In this document: piece by piece, positions 1 to 10,127 of the stretch
Numbering within the stretch: position 1 is the first letter of the stretch
How the letters are laid out: each line of letters starts with the position of its first letter
Source: Hyphomicrobiales bacterium
Lineage (GTDB): Bacteria; Pseudomonadota; Alphaproteobacteria; Rhizobiales; Rhizobiaceae
NCBI GenBank assembly: GCA_900473795.1
Contig: UCMT01000055.1
Location: forward strand, 62,001-126,000
Length of the DNA stretch: 64,000 bases
Direction: 5' to 3'
Position numbers and translations under genes: made by a program
The notes under the pieces: model-generated
The model's input: the letters and a program-made list of their open reading frames with translations, nothing else
Told to the model about the DNA's origin: nothing
The model's database searches: none

Positions 1-83
1 TCGAGTGGGATCCGTCCAAGCAGGCGGTTCCGATCGCGGCTGCTGATCCGGCCGACGACACGTCTGTGTCGATTGCACACTAG
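1..83 (+). CDS. lon: Lon protease, C-terminal tail (partial)
   Basis: An open frame enters from the left edge (codons in phase from base 3) and stops at TAG 81-83. It encodes about 27 residues beginning EWDPSKQAVPIAAADPADD, an acidic low-complexity tail. The tail alone carries no catalytic motif. The assignment rests on synteny: in rhizobia the HU gene hupB lies directly downstream of lon, and a Rho-independent terminator follows this stop codon here. It could be another protein ending in this position, so the identity is an inference from context. Confidence 0.6.
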   Translation, partial: EWDPSKQAVPIAAADPADDTSVSIAH

Positions 84-150
84 GCACTTGACGTGAAGGT
101 CAAATGATGCCCGCAACCAGACGGGGATCGATTTGGCACATAAACAGTGG

Positions 151-178
151 AAGACCGGCATTTTTGCCGGTCTTTTTT
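151..178 (+). terminator. Rho-independent terminator after lon
   Basis: The inverted repeat AAGACCGGCA / TGCCGGTCTT with a short T loop is followed directly by a run of six T. It lies about 70 bases after the lon stop codon and separates lon from hupB. Confidence 0.85.
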
Positions 179-231
179 ATGTAAAACCTCCCGCAAAGCC
201 TTGCATTCCTAGGGATTCGGAGCGATTGGGT

Positions 232-259
232 TTGCGAAGGCGGGGGTCTTGCGTATGCT
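232..259 (+). promoter_or_regulatory. Candidate hupB promoter
   Basis: TTGCGA (232-237) and TATGCT (254-259) are spaced by 16 bases and lie about 55 bases before the hupB start, downstream of the lon terminator. A GGGGG/CCCCC inverted repeat surrounds the -10 element. The call rests on sequence resemblance to sigma-70-type promoters only. Confidence 0.4.
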
Positions 260-313
260 ACCCCCGGCTTAAAAATTGAGTCGTTTCGAACCAGTATTGA
301 AAGGGGTGGAAAC

Positions 314-586
314 ATGAACAAGAATGAGCTCGTGTCAGCAGTTGCCGAGAAGGCCGGACTTTCGAAGACGGACGCATCTTCTGCAGTTGATGCAATCTTC
401 GACGCTATCCAGGTTGAACTGAAGAACGGCGGCGACGTTCGTCTCGTCGGCTTCGGCAATTTCTCTGTCAGCCGCCGCGAAGCATCCAAGGGCCGCAACC
501 CGTCCACCGGCGCAGAAGTCGACATCCCGGCACGCAACGTGCCGAAGTTCTCGGCCGGCAAGGGTCTGAAGGACGCCGTAAACTAA
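314..586 (+). CDS. hupB: DNA-binding protein HU
   Basis: This 90-residue histone-like nucleoid protein forms dimers that bend and compact DNA. It begins MNKNELVSAVAEKAGLSKT, with the two N-terminal helices, followed by the beta-saddle segment VRLVGFGNFSVSRREASKGRNPSTG around residues 42-66, which is the HU family signature. The DNA-intercalating arm contains RNPSTG and the pair IPARNVPKF. The length is exactly that of the HU family. The start ATG at 314 follows GAAAGGGGTGGAAAC, a good ribosome site. It stands alone between terminators, downstream of lon, which is the usual rhizobial order. Confidence 0.97.
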   Translation: MNKNELVSAVAEKAGLSKTDASSAVDAIFDAIQVELKNGGDVRLVGFGNFSVSRREASKGRNPSTGAEVDIPARNVPKFSAGKGLKDAVN

Positions 587-647
587 GTTTCATGTTTCAT
601 CTGCAGCACCGCGGCGGCAACGCCGGCGGTTCGATGGCAGTTGATTT

Positions 648-676
648 GAGGCCCGGGTTACCCCGGGCCTCTTTTT
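648..676 (+). terminator. Rho-independent terminator after hupB
   Basis: A ten-base stem GAGGCCCGGG / CCCGGGCCTC (648-657 and 662-671) is followed by five T. It lies about 60 bases after the hupB stop. Confidence 0.9.
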
Positions 677-801
677 GTTTGCGGCACCTGCTTTTCGTCC
701 TGTTCGCCTTCGCCTGCCGCCCGATGTGAACCGCCTGTCATGCGGGTGTTACACGGCGCGATCACAACCCCTTCGTATTTAATTTATCCGGAGGGATCCC
801 C

Positions 802-2997
802 ATGAAGGCATTTTCACTCACCGCCGCACTTGCCGCCGTGCTTGCCGCCTCGACTGCGTCCAGCGCCAGCGCAGAGCCGGTTTTCAATCGAATCGCCTCA
901 TTTGCCGTCGCCGACAATCTCCCGGCCGACGCCGACAAAAAATCCCTGACCTCCGCTGAAATCATCGCTGCCAGCGAAGACGGCAACCTGCTCGTCTATT
1001 CCGACAGCCCGCTGAAGGCGATCGGCTTCATCGACATCACCGATCCCAGGGCGCCGAAGGCCGGTGGCATCCTCTCCTTCGAAGGGGAACCGACGTCCGT
1101 CGCGGTCGCTGGCGCAAAGGCGCTGGTCGCGGTCGACACGCGCGAAAGCTTCGTCAAGCCGTCCGGCTTCCTCGCCACCGTCGATCTGGCGACGAAGACG
1201 ATGGACGCGACGTGCGATCTCGGTGGCCAGCCGGATTCGGTCGCGATCAACAAGGACAAGACGCTGGCTGCCATCGCCATCGAGAACGAGCGCGACGAGG
1301 AGGTCAATGACGGCCAAATCCCGCAGTTGCCGGCCGGCGACCTTGTGATCGTCTCGCTGAAGGATGGTGCTGCCGACTGCGCCTCGATCAAGCACGTGAC
1401 CCTGACCGGTCTTGCGGACGTCGCAGGGGACGATCCGGAGCCGGAATTCGTCGCCTTCAACAGCCAGAACGAAATCGCGCTGACGCTGCAGGAAAACAAC
1501 CATATCATCATCATCGACGGCACCACCGGCATGGTGAAGACGCATTTCTCTGCCGGCACCACGAACCTCTCTGGCGTCGATGACAAGCGCGATGGCGCAC
1601 TCGCCTTCACCGGCGAATTGAAGGACGTCAAGCGCGAGCCGGATGCGGTGAAGTGGCTCGACGACAACCGTCTGGTCGTTGCCAATGAAGGCGACTATGA
1701 AGGCGGCTCGCGCGGTTTCACCATCTTCGACAAGACCGGCACGGTCCTGTTCGAATCGGGCAGCAGCTTCGAGCATGCCGTGGCCGCGATCGGCCACTAT
1801 CCGGACAAGCGCTCTTCCGCCAAGGGCATCGAGCCCGAAGGGCTGGAAGCTGCGACCTTCGGCGATGACAAGCTGTTCTTCGTTCTTGCCGAGCGCGCAT
1901 CCGTGGTCGGTGTCTACACGGACACCGGTGGCGATCCGCAGCTCGAGCAGATCCTGCCCTCGGGCGTTTCACCGGAAGGCGGCGTTGCCATTCCTGGCCG
2001 CAACCTCTTGGCAACCGCCAATGAGGTCGACCTGGTGGAAGACGGCGGTGCTCGCTCGCACGTCATGATCTATGAGCGCGCCGAAGGCACCGCTGCCTAT
2101 CCGCAGATCACGTCGGCGGTGAAGGACGGCGTGCCGCTTGGCTTCGGCGCCCTTTCCAGCCTTGCCGCAATCAAGGACAAGCCGGGCATGCTTCATGCCG
2201 TCAACGACTCCGTCTATTCCTCGCAGCCGCGTATCTTCACGATCGACGCCACACAGACGCCGGCTGTGATCACCGATGCGATCACCATCACCCGTGACGG
2301 CGCTCCTGCCCAGAAACTCGACATCGAAGGCATCACGAATGATGGCGACGGCGGCTTCTGGCTGGCCTCCGAAGGGGATGCGGCCAAGCTCTATGCAACC
2401 GCGCTCATCCATGTGAACGCCAAGGGCGTGATCAAGAAAGAAATCGCCATTCCGGAAGAACTCCGCGCCAATGAAGCACGCTGGGGCTTCGAAGGCGTGA
2501 CCAGCGTTGGCGAGGGCGACGAGCAGACGCTGTGGATGGCCGTGCAGCGCGAGTGGAAGGACGACGAGAAGGGCTTCGTCAAGCTCGTCTCCTACAAACC
2601 GGCTTCGGAGGAATGGGGCGCCGTGCGCTATCCGCTCGACAAGTCCGAAGAAGGCTGGGTCGGTCTTTCGGAAATCACCGTCCATGGCGATCACGCCTAT
2701 ATCATCGAACGAGACAACCTGATCGGCAATGCGGCCAAGCTGAAGAAGATCTACCGCGTGGCGCTTGCTGACCTGAAGCCTGCCAAGCTCGGCGGCGAAC
2801 TGCCCGTCGTCGACAAGGAAGAGGTCCGCGACCTCATTCCCGACTTGAAGGCTCTGGGCGGTTATGTAGTCGACAAGGTCGAAGGCTTCACAGTCGACGC
2901 GGCTGGTAATGGCTATGTCGTCACGGATAACGACGGCGTGGACGACTCCTCCGGCGAAACGCTGTTCTTCCAGATCGGTACGATGAACGCGATGTAA
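802..2997 (+). CDS. Secreted esterase-like / phytase-like beta-propeller protein
   Basis: The product is 731 residues and begins with a classical signal peptide (MKAFSLTAALAAVLAASTA, cleavage near SASA-EP), so it is probably periplasmic or secreted. The body alternates short beta segments (for example VAVAGAKALVAVDTRESF, LVIVSLKDG, WLDDNRLVVANEGDYEGG) as in multi-bladed propellers. The second half contains KLDIEGITNDGDGGFWLASEG and WGFEGVTSVGEGDEQTLWMAVQ, which match the 'esterase-like activity of phytase' domain (Pfam Phytase-like). The substrate is unknown. The start is preceded by GGAGGGATCCCC, a strong ribosome site. It is monocistronic, flanked by the hupB terminator and by a hairpin shared with the convergent MarR gene. 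Confidence 0.8.
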   Translation: MKAFSLTAALAAVLAASTASSASAEPVFNRIASFAVADNLPADADKKSLTSAEIIAASEDGNLLVYSDSPLKAIGFIDITDPRAPKAGGILSFEGEPTSVAVAGAKALVAVDTRESFVKPSGFLATVDLATKTMDATCDLGGQPDSVAINKDKTLAAIAIENERDEEVNDGQIPQLPAGDLVIVSLKDGAADCASIKHVTLTGLADVAGDDPEPEFVAFNSQNEIALTLQENNHIIIIDGTTGMVKTHFSAGTTNLSGVDDKRDGALAFTGELKDVKREPDAVKWLDDNRLVVANEGDYEGGSRGFTIFDKTGTVLFESGSSFEHAVAAIGHYPDKRSSAKGIEPEGLEAATFGDDKLFFVLAERASVVGVYTDTGGDPQLEQILPSGVSPEGGVAIPGRNLLATANEVDLVEDGGARSHVMIYERAEGTAAYPQITSAVKDGVPLGFGALSSLAAIKDKPGMLHAVNDSVYSSQPRIFTIDATQTPAVITDAITITRDGAPAQKLDIEGITNDGDGGFWLASEGDAAKLYATALIHVNAKGVIKKEIAIPEELRANEARWGFEGVTSVGEGDEQTLWMAVQREWKDDEKGFVKLVSYKPASEEWGAVRYPLDKSEEGWVGLSEITVHGDHAYIIERDNLIGNAAKLKKIYRVALADLKPAKLGGELPVVDKEEVRDLIPDLKALGGYVVDKVEGFTVDAAGNGYVVTDNDGVDDSSGETLFFQIGTMNAM

Positions 2998-3017
2998 TCG
3001 CGTCTGTACTGGTAACG

Positions 3018-3053
3018 GAAAAGGCCGGGACATGATGTCCTGGCCTTTTCTAT
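3018..3053. terminator. Bidirectional terminator between phytase-like and marR genes
   Basis: The inverted repeat GAAAAGGCCGGGAC / GTCCTGGCCTTTTC has A-rich and T-rich edges, so it can terminate transcription from either side. It sits between two convergent genes. Confidence 0.75.
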
Positions 3054-3085
3054 TTCAAATGCGACGTGACTGTAGGGTCGGGTGG

Positions 3086-3583
3086 CTATTCAGCCGCGAT
3101 TTCGTTGCCGCCCTCTTCCTTGCGCTTGCGGATTTCATCGGCCTTGGCGACGAGGCGGCTGACGATGTCGTGCATCTGGTCAAGCTGCTCGTCATCGAGC
3201 GCCGAGAAGATCTCCTCGATCAGCTGTTTGCGCGGATGTTCGGCGGCTTCCAGCACGATGCGGCCAACGTCGGTGATCGAGACGATCTTGGCCCGCCGGT
3301 CCTCCGGATCGGGCTTGCGCACCACCAGTTTGTCCCGTTCAAGCCCGTCGATCGCTTCCGTTACCGTGCGCGGCGCGAAATTGAGCGCGCAGGCTATGTC
3401 GGTCGACCTGCAGGGACCGAGCTTGCTCAGAAAAAACAGGAATTTGCTGCGCGCCAGCGACACGCCTTCCTCGGTCATCGATTCGTTGATGAGCCGGTGA
3501 ACGCGGTGATAGAGCTCAAAGAGCTTGTCGGAGACTTCAAATGTGGATTTCATGCGTTTTATATGGATATTATGAGGTGCCAT
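3086..3583 (-). CDS. MarR-family transcriptional regulator
   Basis: This 165-residue winged-helix repressor-type protein has helices LFELYHRVHRLINESMTEEGVS at the N terminus. The recognition region (CRSTDIACALNFAPRTVTEAIDGLERDKLVVRK, about residues 58-90) and the wing motif PDPEDRRAKIVSITDVGR are characteristic of MarR proteins. The C-terminal helix forms the dimer interface and ends in a charged tail. No ligand can be predicted. The divergent neighbour is the SbcD-like gene 166 bases away, and the regulator may control that interval. The start was taken at the first ATG; an internal Met at residue 11 is an alternative. Confidence 0.9.
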   Translation of the reverse strand: MAPHNIHIKRMKSTFEVSDKLFELYHRVHRLINESMTEEGVSLARSKFLFFLSKLGPCRSTDIACALNFAPRTVTEAIDGLERDKLVVRKPDPEDRRAKIVSITDVGRIVLEAAEHPRKQLIEEIFSALDDEQLDQMHDIVSRLVAKADEIRKRKEEGGNEIAAE

Positions 3584-3749
3584 GTCAAATGAGGGCTCTC
3601 AGGACGCCATAGTCAAGCCCATTCTTCCGCTCGAAGTCTCAGGTCTTATAATCTCCCAAAAATGGTGGAAAGAGCGAAAGCCCTGAATAGTCGCCGGCGC
3701 AGTGTTCGCCGGCATTGACGCGGCGCCGGACCACAGGCCATGGTCGGCC

Positions 3750-5027
3750 ATGCCGTTCCGTTTCGTCCACACCGCCGATCTTCATCTCGATTCCCCCTTG
3801 CGCAGTCTGGCGCTGAAAAATCCGGAGCTTGCCGAACTGGTGCGCGGTGCGACCCGAACGGCGCTCGCAAGGATCGTCGACCTGTGCCTGGCGGAAAACG
3901 TCGATGCCCTGTTGATGGCGGGCGATCTCTACGACGGCTCGCAGACATCGATGAACACGGCGCTTTATCTGGCGGGAGAACTGCGCCGGCTGGAGGATGC
4001 CGGTGTCAAAGTCTTTGTCATTCGTGGCAACCACGATTCCCAGTCCGCCATCAAGCGAGAACTCACCCTGCCGGCAAATGTCCATCTGTTCAGCGGGCGG
4101 GCAAAACCGGTGCTGGCAAAGACACTGGAGAACGGCCGCCAAGTGCATATCCATGGCGTCGGCTTCGACAATCCGCACGCCCCCGATAGCCTATTGCCGT
4201 CGTTCCAGGCGCCGATCGCCGATGCGGTCAACATCGGCATGCTGCACACGAGCCTGGCCGGATCGCGGGGGCATGATCCCTATGCGCCCTGTAGTGTCGC
4301 CGAGCTGGCGGGGCATGGTTTCGACTACTGGGCGCTGGGCCACGTGCACTTGAGACAGGTGCATGCTGAAAAGCCATTGATCGTCATGCCCGGCATGCCG
4401 CAGGGCCGCGATATCAACGAGGCCGGGCCGAAAACGGTGACGCTGGTGACGGTCGGCGATGACGGTTCTCTGGAGCATCAGGAACGCGCGATCGGGCAGG
4501 CGGTGTTCGAGCGCGTCACGATCGATCTGACCGGCGTGCGGGACTGGCGGCAGATGCTGGACAAGGCGGCAGAAACGCTGTCGTCGCTCAGAAGCCGAAT
4601 GGGTGCCGATCATCTCATCCTGCGAATTGCCCTGACCGGTGCGACGGCGCTTGCCTGGAAGCTTCGGCGTGATCCGGATTTCCTGCTCGCCGAATTTTCC
4701 AATGTGGCCGCGGGTCTGAGTGGCTGCTGGATTGAGAAGATCGATATCGATTGCCGGGGCCAGGAAGCTGCCGGGACGTCGTCCGGTCCGGATCCGGTCG
4801 AGGAACTTGCAGCCCTGATCCGCTCCGACGTGCTGACGTCGCACGCCTTTCGCCAGGAGGCCGGAGCAATGCTGGATGAGCTGCTGCGGCAACTGCCGCG
4901 CGAGTTGCACGAGGCCTTGGCCAGCGACGAGGCCGCCGCCGCACGACTGGTCGAAACGATCGCGGCTGCCGGCAGTGATGACGTGCTTGCCTATCTGCAT
5001 GGCGGCGAAGGCGAGGCGGCTCGCTGA
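3750..5027 (+). CDS. Metallophosphoesterase, SbcD/YhaO-like DNA repair nuclease subunit
   Basis: The calcineurin-like phosphoesterase motifs appear in order: FVHTADLHLDSPL (residues 5-17), MAGDLYDG, VIRGNHDSQSA, and YWALGHVHLRQ near residue 200. They supply the Asp, His and Asn ligands of the dinuclear metal site. The length is 425 residues with the ATG at 3750. An upstream in-frame ATG at 3702 would add 16 unconserved residues and is less likely. The C-terminal half resembles the capping region of SbcD/Mre11 relatives. The stop overlaps the start of the next gene as TGATG, so the two proteins are translationally coupled and probably form an Mre11-Rad50-like complex of the YhaO-YhaN type. The role in DNA end processing is inferred from the family. 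Confidence 0.88.
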   Translation: MPFRFVHTADLHLDSPLRSLALKNPELAELVRGATRTALARIVDLCLAENVDALLMAGDLYDGSQTSMNTALYLAGELRRLEDAGVKVFVIRGNHDSQSAIKRELTLPANVHLFSGRAKPVLAKTLENGRQVHIHGVGFDNPHAPDSLLPSFQAPIADAVNIGMLHTSLAGSRGHDPYAPCSVAELAGHGFDYWALGHVHLRQVHAEKPLIVMPGMPQGRDINEAGPKTVTLVTVGDDGSLEHQERAIGQAVFERVTIDLTGVRDWRQMLDKAAETLSSLRSRMGADHLILRIALTGATALAWKLRRDPDFLLAEFSNVAAGLSGCWIEKIDIDCRGQEAAGTSSGPDPVEELAALIRSDVLTSHAFRQEAGAMLDELLRQLPRELHEALASDEAAAARLVETIAAAGSDDVLAYLHGGEGEAAR

Positions 5028-8000
5028 TGCGCCTTGATCGTCTCGACCTCGTTCGCTACGGCAAGTTCACCGGACGCAGCCTCGACTTCGGTGATGTTCG
5101 TCGCGAGCGCCCGGATTTTCATCTCGTCTACGGTCCGAATGAGGCGGGGAAATCCACCCTGTTCTCCGCTTTCCTCGATCTGCTGTTCGGTATCGACAAC
5201 CGCAGCACCTACGGCTTTTTGCACCCCTACGAGACGATGCGGGTTGGCGGTGTGATCGCGGTCGGCGGCAGGGCTCACGCTGTCGCCCGGATCAAGCGCC
5301 GGCAAAATACGCTTCTCGGACCGGATGACCAGCCGCTGCCCGACAATCTGTTTTCCGCAGCGCTCGGCTCGATCGACCGCATGACCTACCAGATGATGTT
5401 TTCGCTCGATGACGACAGCATCGAGAAGGGCGGCGAAAGCATCCTGAAAAGCGAAGGGGAGCTCGGAGCCCTGTTGTTTTCCGCAAGCTCCGGCCTGCCG
5501 GATAGCAGCACCGTCCTGGCCGGCCTGAAAGCGCAAGCCGATGCCTTCTACAAACCGCAGGGTCGAAAACACCGGCTGGCGGAGCTGAAGGCGGAACTCG
5601 AGGTGCTGAAGGACGAAAAGAGTGCCATCGACGTCAACGCCCGCGAATTTGCAGCGTTGCGCAAGGCGCGTGATGTGGCGGCGGAGCGCCATGAGGCCGC
5701 GGTGAAAGCGCGGGCCGAGCTGCGCGTTTCTCTTGACCATGCCCGCGACCGAATCGAGGGACTGCCTCTTCTGGCACGGCTGCGCGGCCTGCGTGCCGAG
5801 CTCGGCGCTTTCGGCGATGGGCCAGAACCGCCAGCTGCCTGGCACACCATGCTGCCGCGGCTGCAGCGCGAGGAAGCCGACATTGGCGCCCGGCTGGAGC
5901 AGCTGGAAATTGATATCGACCGGCGAGCAGCCGAGATTGCCGCCATCGAGCGGGACGGAGCCGTGCTTGCTCTTGCTGCGGACATCCGTGACTTGGAGCG
6001 CTCCGGGTTGGAAGCGCGCCACATATCGGCTGCGAGCGACATGCCCAATCGCCTCGACGAGCGCGGCAAGATCGGTGCAGAAGTTGCTGTGTGTCTTGCG
6101 CGCCTGGGCCGTGCCGACGTGGCGAACGCGGCAACACTCATTCTGCCTGCGGCCGTCATCGGACGCATCCAAGGCCCGGCGCAGAACCATTCCGCTTTGA
6201 ACGAGCGGTTGCTCACGGCTGTGCGGGAGCGACAGCTTGCCAGGGACGCGAACAGCGACGCCGTGAAGGCGCATGCCGCCCTGTCAGAATCGGATTGCAC
6301 CGCGGGCTCGGGCGACCCGGCGCCTCTCCTGGACGTCCTGCAAAGCCTGCGGCAAAACGATTGCCTGCTGCGGCAGCAGGCGGCGAACCGGCAGCTTGCC
6401 GCGCTCGAAGACCAGCTTGCCGAAAAGCTGGCTGCTCTCGCCCCTTGCCAATTGGATGGGGACGGTCTGGCTGCGCTCCCCATTCCCGACGAGAGCGATA
6501 TCGGCGAGTGGACGGCGCGGCGAACGGCGTTGACGGAACAGGTGAAGCGGCTCGACGACCGGATCGCCGAGGAGACGGCACTGGTTGCGGCGGAGGAAGC
6601 CCGGCTCGCGGAATTGACGCGAACTGGAGGTTTTGCCGCTGACGACACGGCCCTGACGTTGCGACGGGAACGCGATCACGCCTGGCAGGTCCACGCGGCG
6701 CAATTGGATGGCGAGACCGCCCGCGCATTCGAAACCGCTTTGCGGAAGGATGACGAGGCGACGGCGATGCGGTTGGCGCGCGCCGAGGATCTTGCCCAGG
6801 CAAGGGGGCTTTCGCTCTCTGTTGCGGAACGTAGCGCCAAGCTTTCAGCCTTTCGTGGGCAACACCAGGCGGTGCTTGCTGAGGTTGCTGAGCTGCGGCA
6901 GGAGATTTCGGCAGCAGCCCGTGGCTGTGGCCTGCCCGAAGAGACAAAGCTCAATCAGTTGGTCGCATGGCTTGTCCGCCGGGCGGCGGCGCTGGACGTA
7001 CGCAACCAGGTTCGCGCGGCGCATCAGGATCTGCGTGTCGCAAAGGCCGACGAGGAAAGGGCACTTGAACGGCTGACGAGGGCGCTCGCGGAATTCGGCG
7101 GAGCGAAAGGCATGTACGAGCGTCTGGACGATGCGCTTGCTTTGGCCGAGCGAAGGATCACGGCGCTGCAGTCGATCCATCGCGCCCACGCCGCCGCCGC
7201 TGAGGCCGTTGAGCGGACGCAGGCGGCCTTGCGAGCGCGCGACGCGGCCTGGTCTTCGGCGGATACCGAAATGGCAGGCTGGATCGCGCGGTGGGAGGAG
7301 ACAATCGGTGCAACCTGGCTCGCCGAGGACGGAACGACCCCATCCGTCCAGGAGATCGTGGCCGTCCTTGCCGTCCTTCAAGATCTCGACAAGCTCATCC
7401 AGCGCAAGGCGGATCTGGACCATCGCATCGATGGCATGCGCAAGGATCAGGCGGCATTTTCGGCGACCGTCGCAACGCTCGCCGAAAGGCTCTCGCTGCC
7501 TGCGCCTGATGATCCGTTGGTTGCTTTTCGGGTGATCCGTCAGCGCTTTGCTGATGCCGAACAGCAGGACGCGCTGCTCCGGCGGATTTCGGATGAGAAT
7601 GAAGTGCGGATGTCCGAACACCGCGATTTGATCGAATTGCGGCGCCGCCACGACGTTCAGAAGCAAAGCATGCTCGATCTTTATCGTTGCACAACGCTCG
7701 TTGACGTCGGCGACCATCTGGAGGCCGCCAAGGCGCGTGATCGTCTGCGGCAGCGGATCGCCGAAGCCGAATCGGATCTTGCGGCGCGCCTGGGTGTCGG
7801 GCATGTCGAAGAAGCGGAGATGATCCTGAGCGCGGTCGACGAGGCGGGCCTGCGGCTGGAAGCGGCCGAACTGCAATCGCGGTGGGAACAATGCGACCAA
7901 GACGCGAGCGAACTGCATGTGGAGCGGCGTGACGCGGAGAAGGCGCTCGCCGCAATCGGCGGCGGCGATGCAGCTGCCCATATCGAGGAACGCCGCCGCA

Positions 8001-8503
8001 CCCTGCTGGCCGAAGTCGAGGAACGGGCGATCGCCTATCTGCGGCTCAAGACTGGCATTCTTGCGGGCGAAACCGCGCTCCGGCTCTACCGCGAACGGCA
8101 TCGCAGCGCGATGATGCAGCGTGCTTCGGCAGCCTTCAGCGCGATCAGCGGCGGCGACTATGTCGGGCTTTCGACCCAGGCGGAAAACGGCAAGGAATTC
8201 CTGATCGCGAATGCGGCCGGCGGGGGCTCGAAACTGGCGGATGACCTTTCCAAGGGCACCCGTTTCCAGCTTTATCTGGCGTTGCGCATCGCCGGCTATC
8301 ACGAGGTCGCGGCAACGCGCGAATCTCTGCCCTTCGTCGCCGACGACATCATGGAAACCTTCGATGACGGCCGCGCGCAGCATGCCTTCGCATTGATGGC
8401 GGACATGGCGCGGGTGGGACAGGTGATCTACATGACCCACCATCAGCACCTGTGTGATATAGCCCGTGCGGCCTGCCCGGATGTGACGATCCATACGCTT
8501 TGA
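5027..8503 (+). CDS. SMC/Rad50-like ATPase, YhaN/SbcC-type
   Basis: This is a 1158-residue AAA/ABC-type ATPase. It begins [21 protein letters not shown], with a Walker A motif GPNEAGKST at residues 36-44. Long charged, Leu/Ala/Arg/Glu-rich coiled-coil segments (about 170-330 and 390-1000) separate it from the C-terminal half-site. That half-site contains the signature [17 protein letters not shown] (about 1075-1090), a Walker B segment [14 protein letters not shown] (about 1101-1114) and a switch-like MTHHQH. This is the layout of Rad50/SbcC/YhaN proteins. It overlaps the metallophosphoesterase gene by one base, and the pair is expected to act together on DNA ends. It is longer than Bacillus YhaN, and no zinc-hook CxxC is evident in the coiled coil, as in the YhaN group. 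Confidence 0.88.
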   Translation: MRLDRLDLVRYGKFTGRSLDFGDVRRERPDFHLVYGPNEAGKSTLFSAFLDLLFGIDNRSTYGFLHPYETMRVGGVIAVGGRAHAVARIKRRQNTLLGPDDQPLPDNLFSAALGSIDRMTYQMMFSLDDDSIEKGGESILKSEGELGALLFSASSGLPDSSTVLAGLKAQADAFYKPQGRKHRLAELKAELEVLKDEKSAIDVNAREFAALRKARDVAAERHEAAVKARAELRVSLDHARDRIEGLPLLARLRGLRAELGAFGDGPEPPAAWHTMLPRLQREEADIGARLEQLEIDIDRRAAEIAAIERDGAVLALAADIRDLERSGLEARHISAASDMPNRLDERGKIGAEVAVCLARLGRADVANAATLILPAAVIGRIQGPAQNHSALNERLLTAVRERQLARDANSDAVKAHAALSESDCTAGSGDPAPLLDVLQSLRQNDCLLRQQAANRQLAALEDQLAEKLAALAPCQLDGDGLAALPIPDESDIGEWTARRTALTEQVKRLDDRIAEETALVAAEEARLAELTRTGGFAADDTALTLRRERDHAWQVHAAQLDGETARAFETALRKDDEATAMRLARAEDLAQARGLSLSVAERSAKLSAFRGQHQAVLAEVAELRQEISAAARGCGLPEETKLNQLVAWLVRRAAALDVRNQVRAAHQDLRVAKADEERALERLTRALAEFGGAKGMYERLDDALALAERRITALQSIHRAHAAAAEAVERTQAALRARDAAWSSADTEMAGWIARWEETIGATWLAEDGTTPSVQEIVAVLAVLQDLDKLIQRKADLDHRIDGMRKDQAAFSATVATLAERLSLPAPDDPLVAFRVIRQRFADAEQQDALLRRISDENEVRMSEHRDLIELRRRHDVQKQSMLDLYRCTTLVDVGDHLEAAKARDRLRQRIAEAESDLAARLGVGHVEEAEMILSAVDEAGLRLEAAELQSRWEQCDQDASELHVERRDAEKALAAIGGGDAAAHIEERRRTLLAEVEERAIAYLRLKTGILAGETALRLYRERHRSAMMQRASAAFSAISGGDYVGLSTQAENGKEFLIANAAGGGSKLADDLSKGTRFQLYLALRIAGYHEVAATRESLPFVADDIMETFDDGRAQHAFALMADMARVGQVIYMTHHQHLCDIARAACPDVTIHTL

Positions 8504-8643
8504 TGACCGCTTGCCGTTTCGCGCTCCGCAACGGGCTCGATTCGGCAGCAGCGATATGCAAGGTATGGTCCATTGTCGTGTCGCTTCCATTCCTGACGCG
8601 GGAGTGGGCATGCCAGGTGTGTCGAACCAAGGAGCCATTTGCC

Positions 8644-9042
8644 ATGGAGATCAAACCCTGCGGATCCCGGCCGTCGGTCAAAGCCTCGCCGGATTATTTT
8701 ACCGGTAGCGTCCGTCAGGATCCGATCATGGATGCGCCGGAACCGGCCCGCTTGCGCAGCGTGTCCGTCACCTTCGAACCGGGAGCGCGCACGGCCTGGC
8801 ACACGCATCCACTCGGCCAGACCCTGATCGTCACCTCCGGCAGCGGGCTGGCGCAGGTGTGGGGCGAACCGATTTGCGAGATCAGGGCAGGGGATGTCGT
8901 CTGGTTTCCGCCGGGTGAAAAACACTGGCACGGCGCCGGAGTTGCCACAGCCATGACCCACATCGCCATCCAGGAGGCGCTTGACGGAAAAGCCGTGGAC
9001 TGGATGGAGCCGGTGACGGACAGCCAGTATCGCGGCGAATGA
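8644..9042 (+). CDS. Cupin-domain protein
   Basis: This 132-residue single-domain cupin has motif 1 [21 protein letters not shown] (about residues 49-69), with the metal-binding His pair. Motif 2, [17 protein letters not shown] (about 87-103), has the third His. It resembles the small cupins annotated near carboxymuconolactone decarboxylases and (R)-mandelonitrile-lyase-like cupins. The substrate is unknown. The ATG at 8644 follows CCAAGGAGCCATTTGCC, a clear ribosome site. An upstream open frame from 8500 is not conserved in character. Confidence 0.85.
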   Translation: MEIKPCGSRPSVKASPDYFTGSVRQDPIMDAPEPARLRSVSVTFEPGARTAWHTHPLGQTLIVTSGSGLAQVWGEPICEIRAGDVVWFPPGEKHWHGAGVATAMTHIAIQEALDGKAVDWMEPVTDSQYRGE

Positions 9043-9204
9043 GGCTTCGCCCGCGCGTGGGCGAAGGTTTGAGAGATGACTGCGCGGCGGCTGCGTCCAT
9101 CACGGCACTTGCTCGTTGCAATGCGGGGCCGACCAGCGTTATTGATCGCCGGCAACTTGCCGGCCGCAATCGTCGGGTTGGAGGCCGGGCAGAAGGATTT
9201 CGCG

Positions 9205-9579
9205 ATGTACAATTTCCATGTCGGACAGAAGGTCGTCTGCATCAACGACACGTTCAAACATGTCTCGATCGACCAGGGCATCCGCAAGGGGCAGATCTAC
9301 ACGATCCGCTGGGTCGGCCCCTACAAGCACTACATCGATGGCGAGTTCATCGGCGTCAAGCTGGCGGAAATCCACCGCGGCCCCGATGATGGCCCCGAAG
9401 GTTACGGTGCAGACGACATGCCCTATCGCGCGACGCGTTTCCGTCCGCTGCTGAAGGATCGGTTGTCGGCGCTGAAAAACCTGCTTGCGCCGACGCCGAA
9501 AGGGGAAAAGCCTTCATTGCCCGAGGCGCCGGAAGAACCGAGGCGCAAGACGCCGGTGCGAAAGAAAGAAACCGTCTGA
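9205..9579 (+). CDS. Hypothetical protein (SH3-like N terminus, basic tail)
   Basis: The product is 124 residues if translation begins at ATG 9205 (MYNFHVGQKVVCINDTF). Residues 1-55 alternate short beta strands (VGQKVVCIND, GQIYTIRWVGPY, GEFIGVKLAEI), suggestive of a small barrel that could bind nucleic acid or protein. The C-terminal 40 residues are rich in Pro, Lys and Arg and look disordered. The family is not recognised and no function is proposed. An in-frame ATG at 9076 would add 43 residues lacking such character. The gene lies between the cupin and a convergent lipoprotein gene. Confidence 0.6.
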   Translation: MYNFHVGQKVVCINDTFKHVSIDQGIRKGQIYTIRWVGPYKHYIDGEFIGVKLAEIHRGPDDGPEGYGADDMPYRATRFRPLLKDRLSALKNLLAPTPKGEKPSLPEAPEEPRRKTPVRKKETV

Positions 9580-9688
9580 CGGGCGTCACGCGTCTGTTTG
9601 AATCAGGCGCGGCTGTCTGCATTGCAAGGTCACCGAACAGGCGCCGCGGGAAAACTGCCTTTGTTGGCGGCACCCCTGCAGGCGTCGT

Positions 9689-9961
9689 TCAAAACGATGT
9701 ATTGCCGCTCCCGTCTGAAACTTTCTCTCTGCGCACGAGCCGCAACGTCCGGTCCGGCTGGATGACATAGGTTTCTTCCGTGGGCTGGCCGTATTCGTCT
9801 TTCAGCCGGTGTCGCACGACGCTGCCGATCGGCGCCTTCGTCAGTTTGGTCGCGGGCTGGCCGCCATAGGTGATGCTGCCGGGGATCGGCGCAAGTTCCG
9901 GCATGGAGGTGCAGGCGGCAAGCCCGAGGGCAAGCGCCGCAGTCAAAATCGCATTCCTCAT
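9689..9961 (-). CDS. Small outer-membrane-type lipoprotein
   Basis: This 90-residue protein has a lipoprotein signal, MRNAILTAALALGLAACTS, with lipobox LAAC and Cys at position 17. The residues after Cys (TS) lack the Asp+2 inner-membrane retention signal known from enterobacteria. The mature part is short and beta-rich (GSITYGGQPATKLTKAPIG, VRHRLKDEYGQPTEETYVIQPDRTLRLVRRE). No known family is recognised. It would be matured by Lgt and LspA and sorted by a Lol system such as the one at 34.5-36.6 kb. Confidence 0.8.
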   Translation of the reverse strand: MRNAILTAALALGLAACTSMPELAPIPGSITYGGQPATKLTKAPIGSVVRHRLKDEYGQPTEETYVIQPDRTLRLVRREKVSDGSGNTSF

Positions 9962-10127
9962 GTCGCGCGCTCCTTTTCATGGTCGCGGTTGGCGACCACG
10001 ATATTCCAGCGACGGGACTTCGGATCGACTCGGGGGTTCATTTTCCAAGACATGGCGACGCCGTGGCCGTATGGCAAGAGGCAAGTCGGCACGCGGCACG
10101 TCATGATGCATGGCATAGCGGTGTGGC

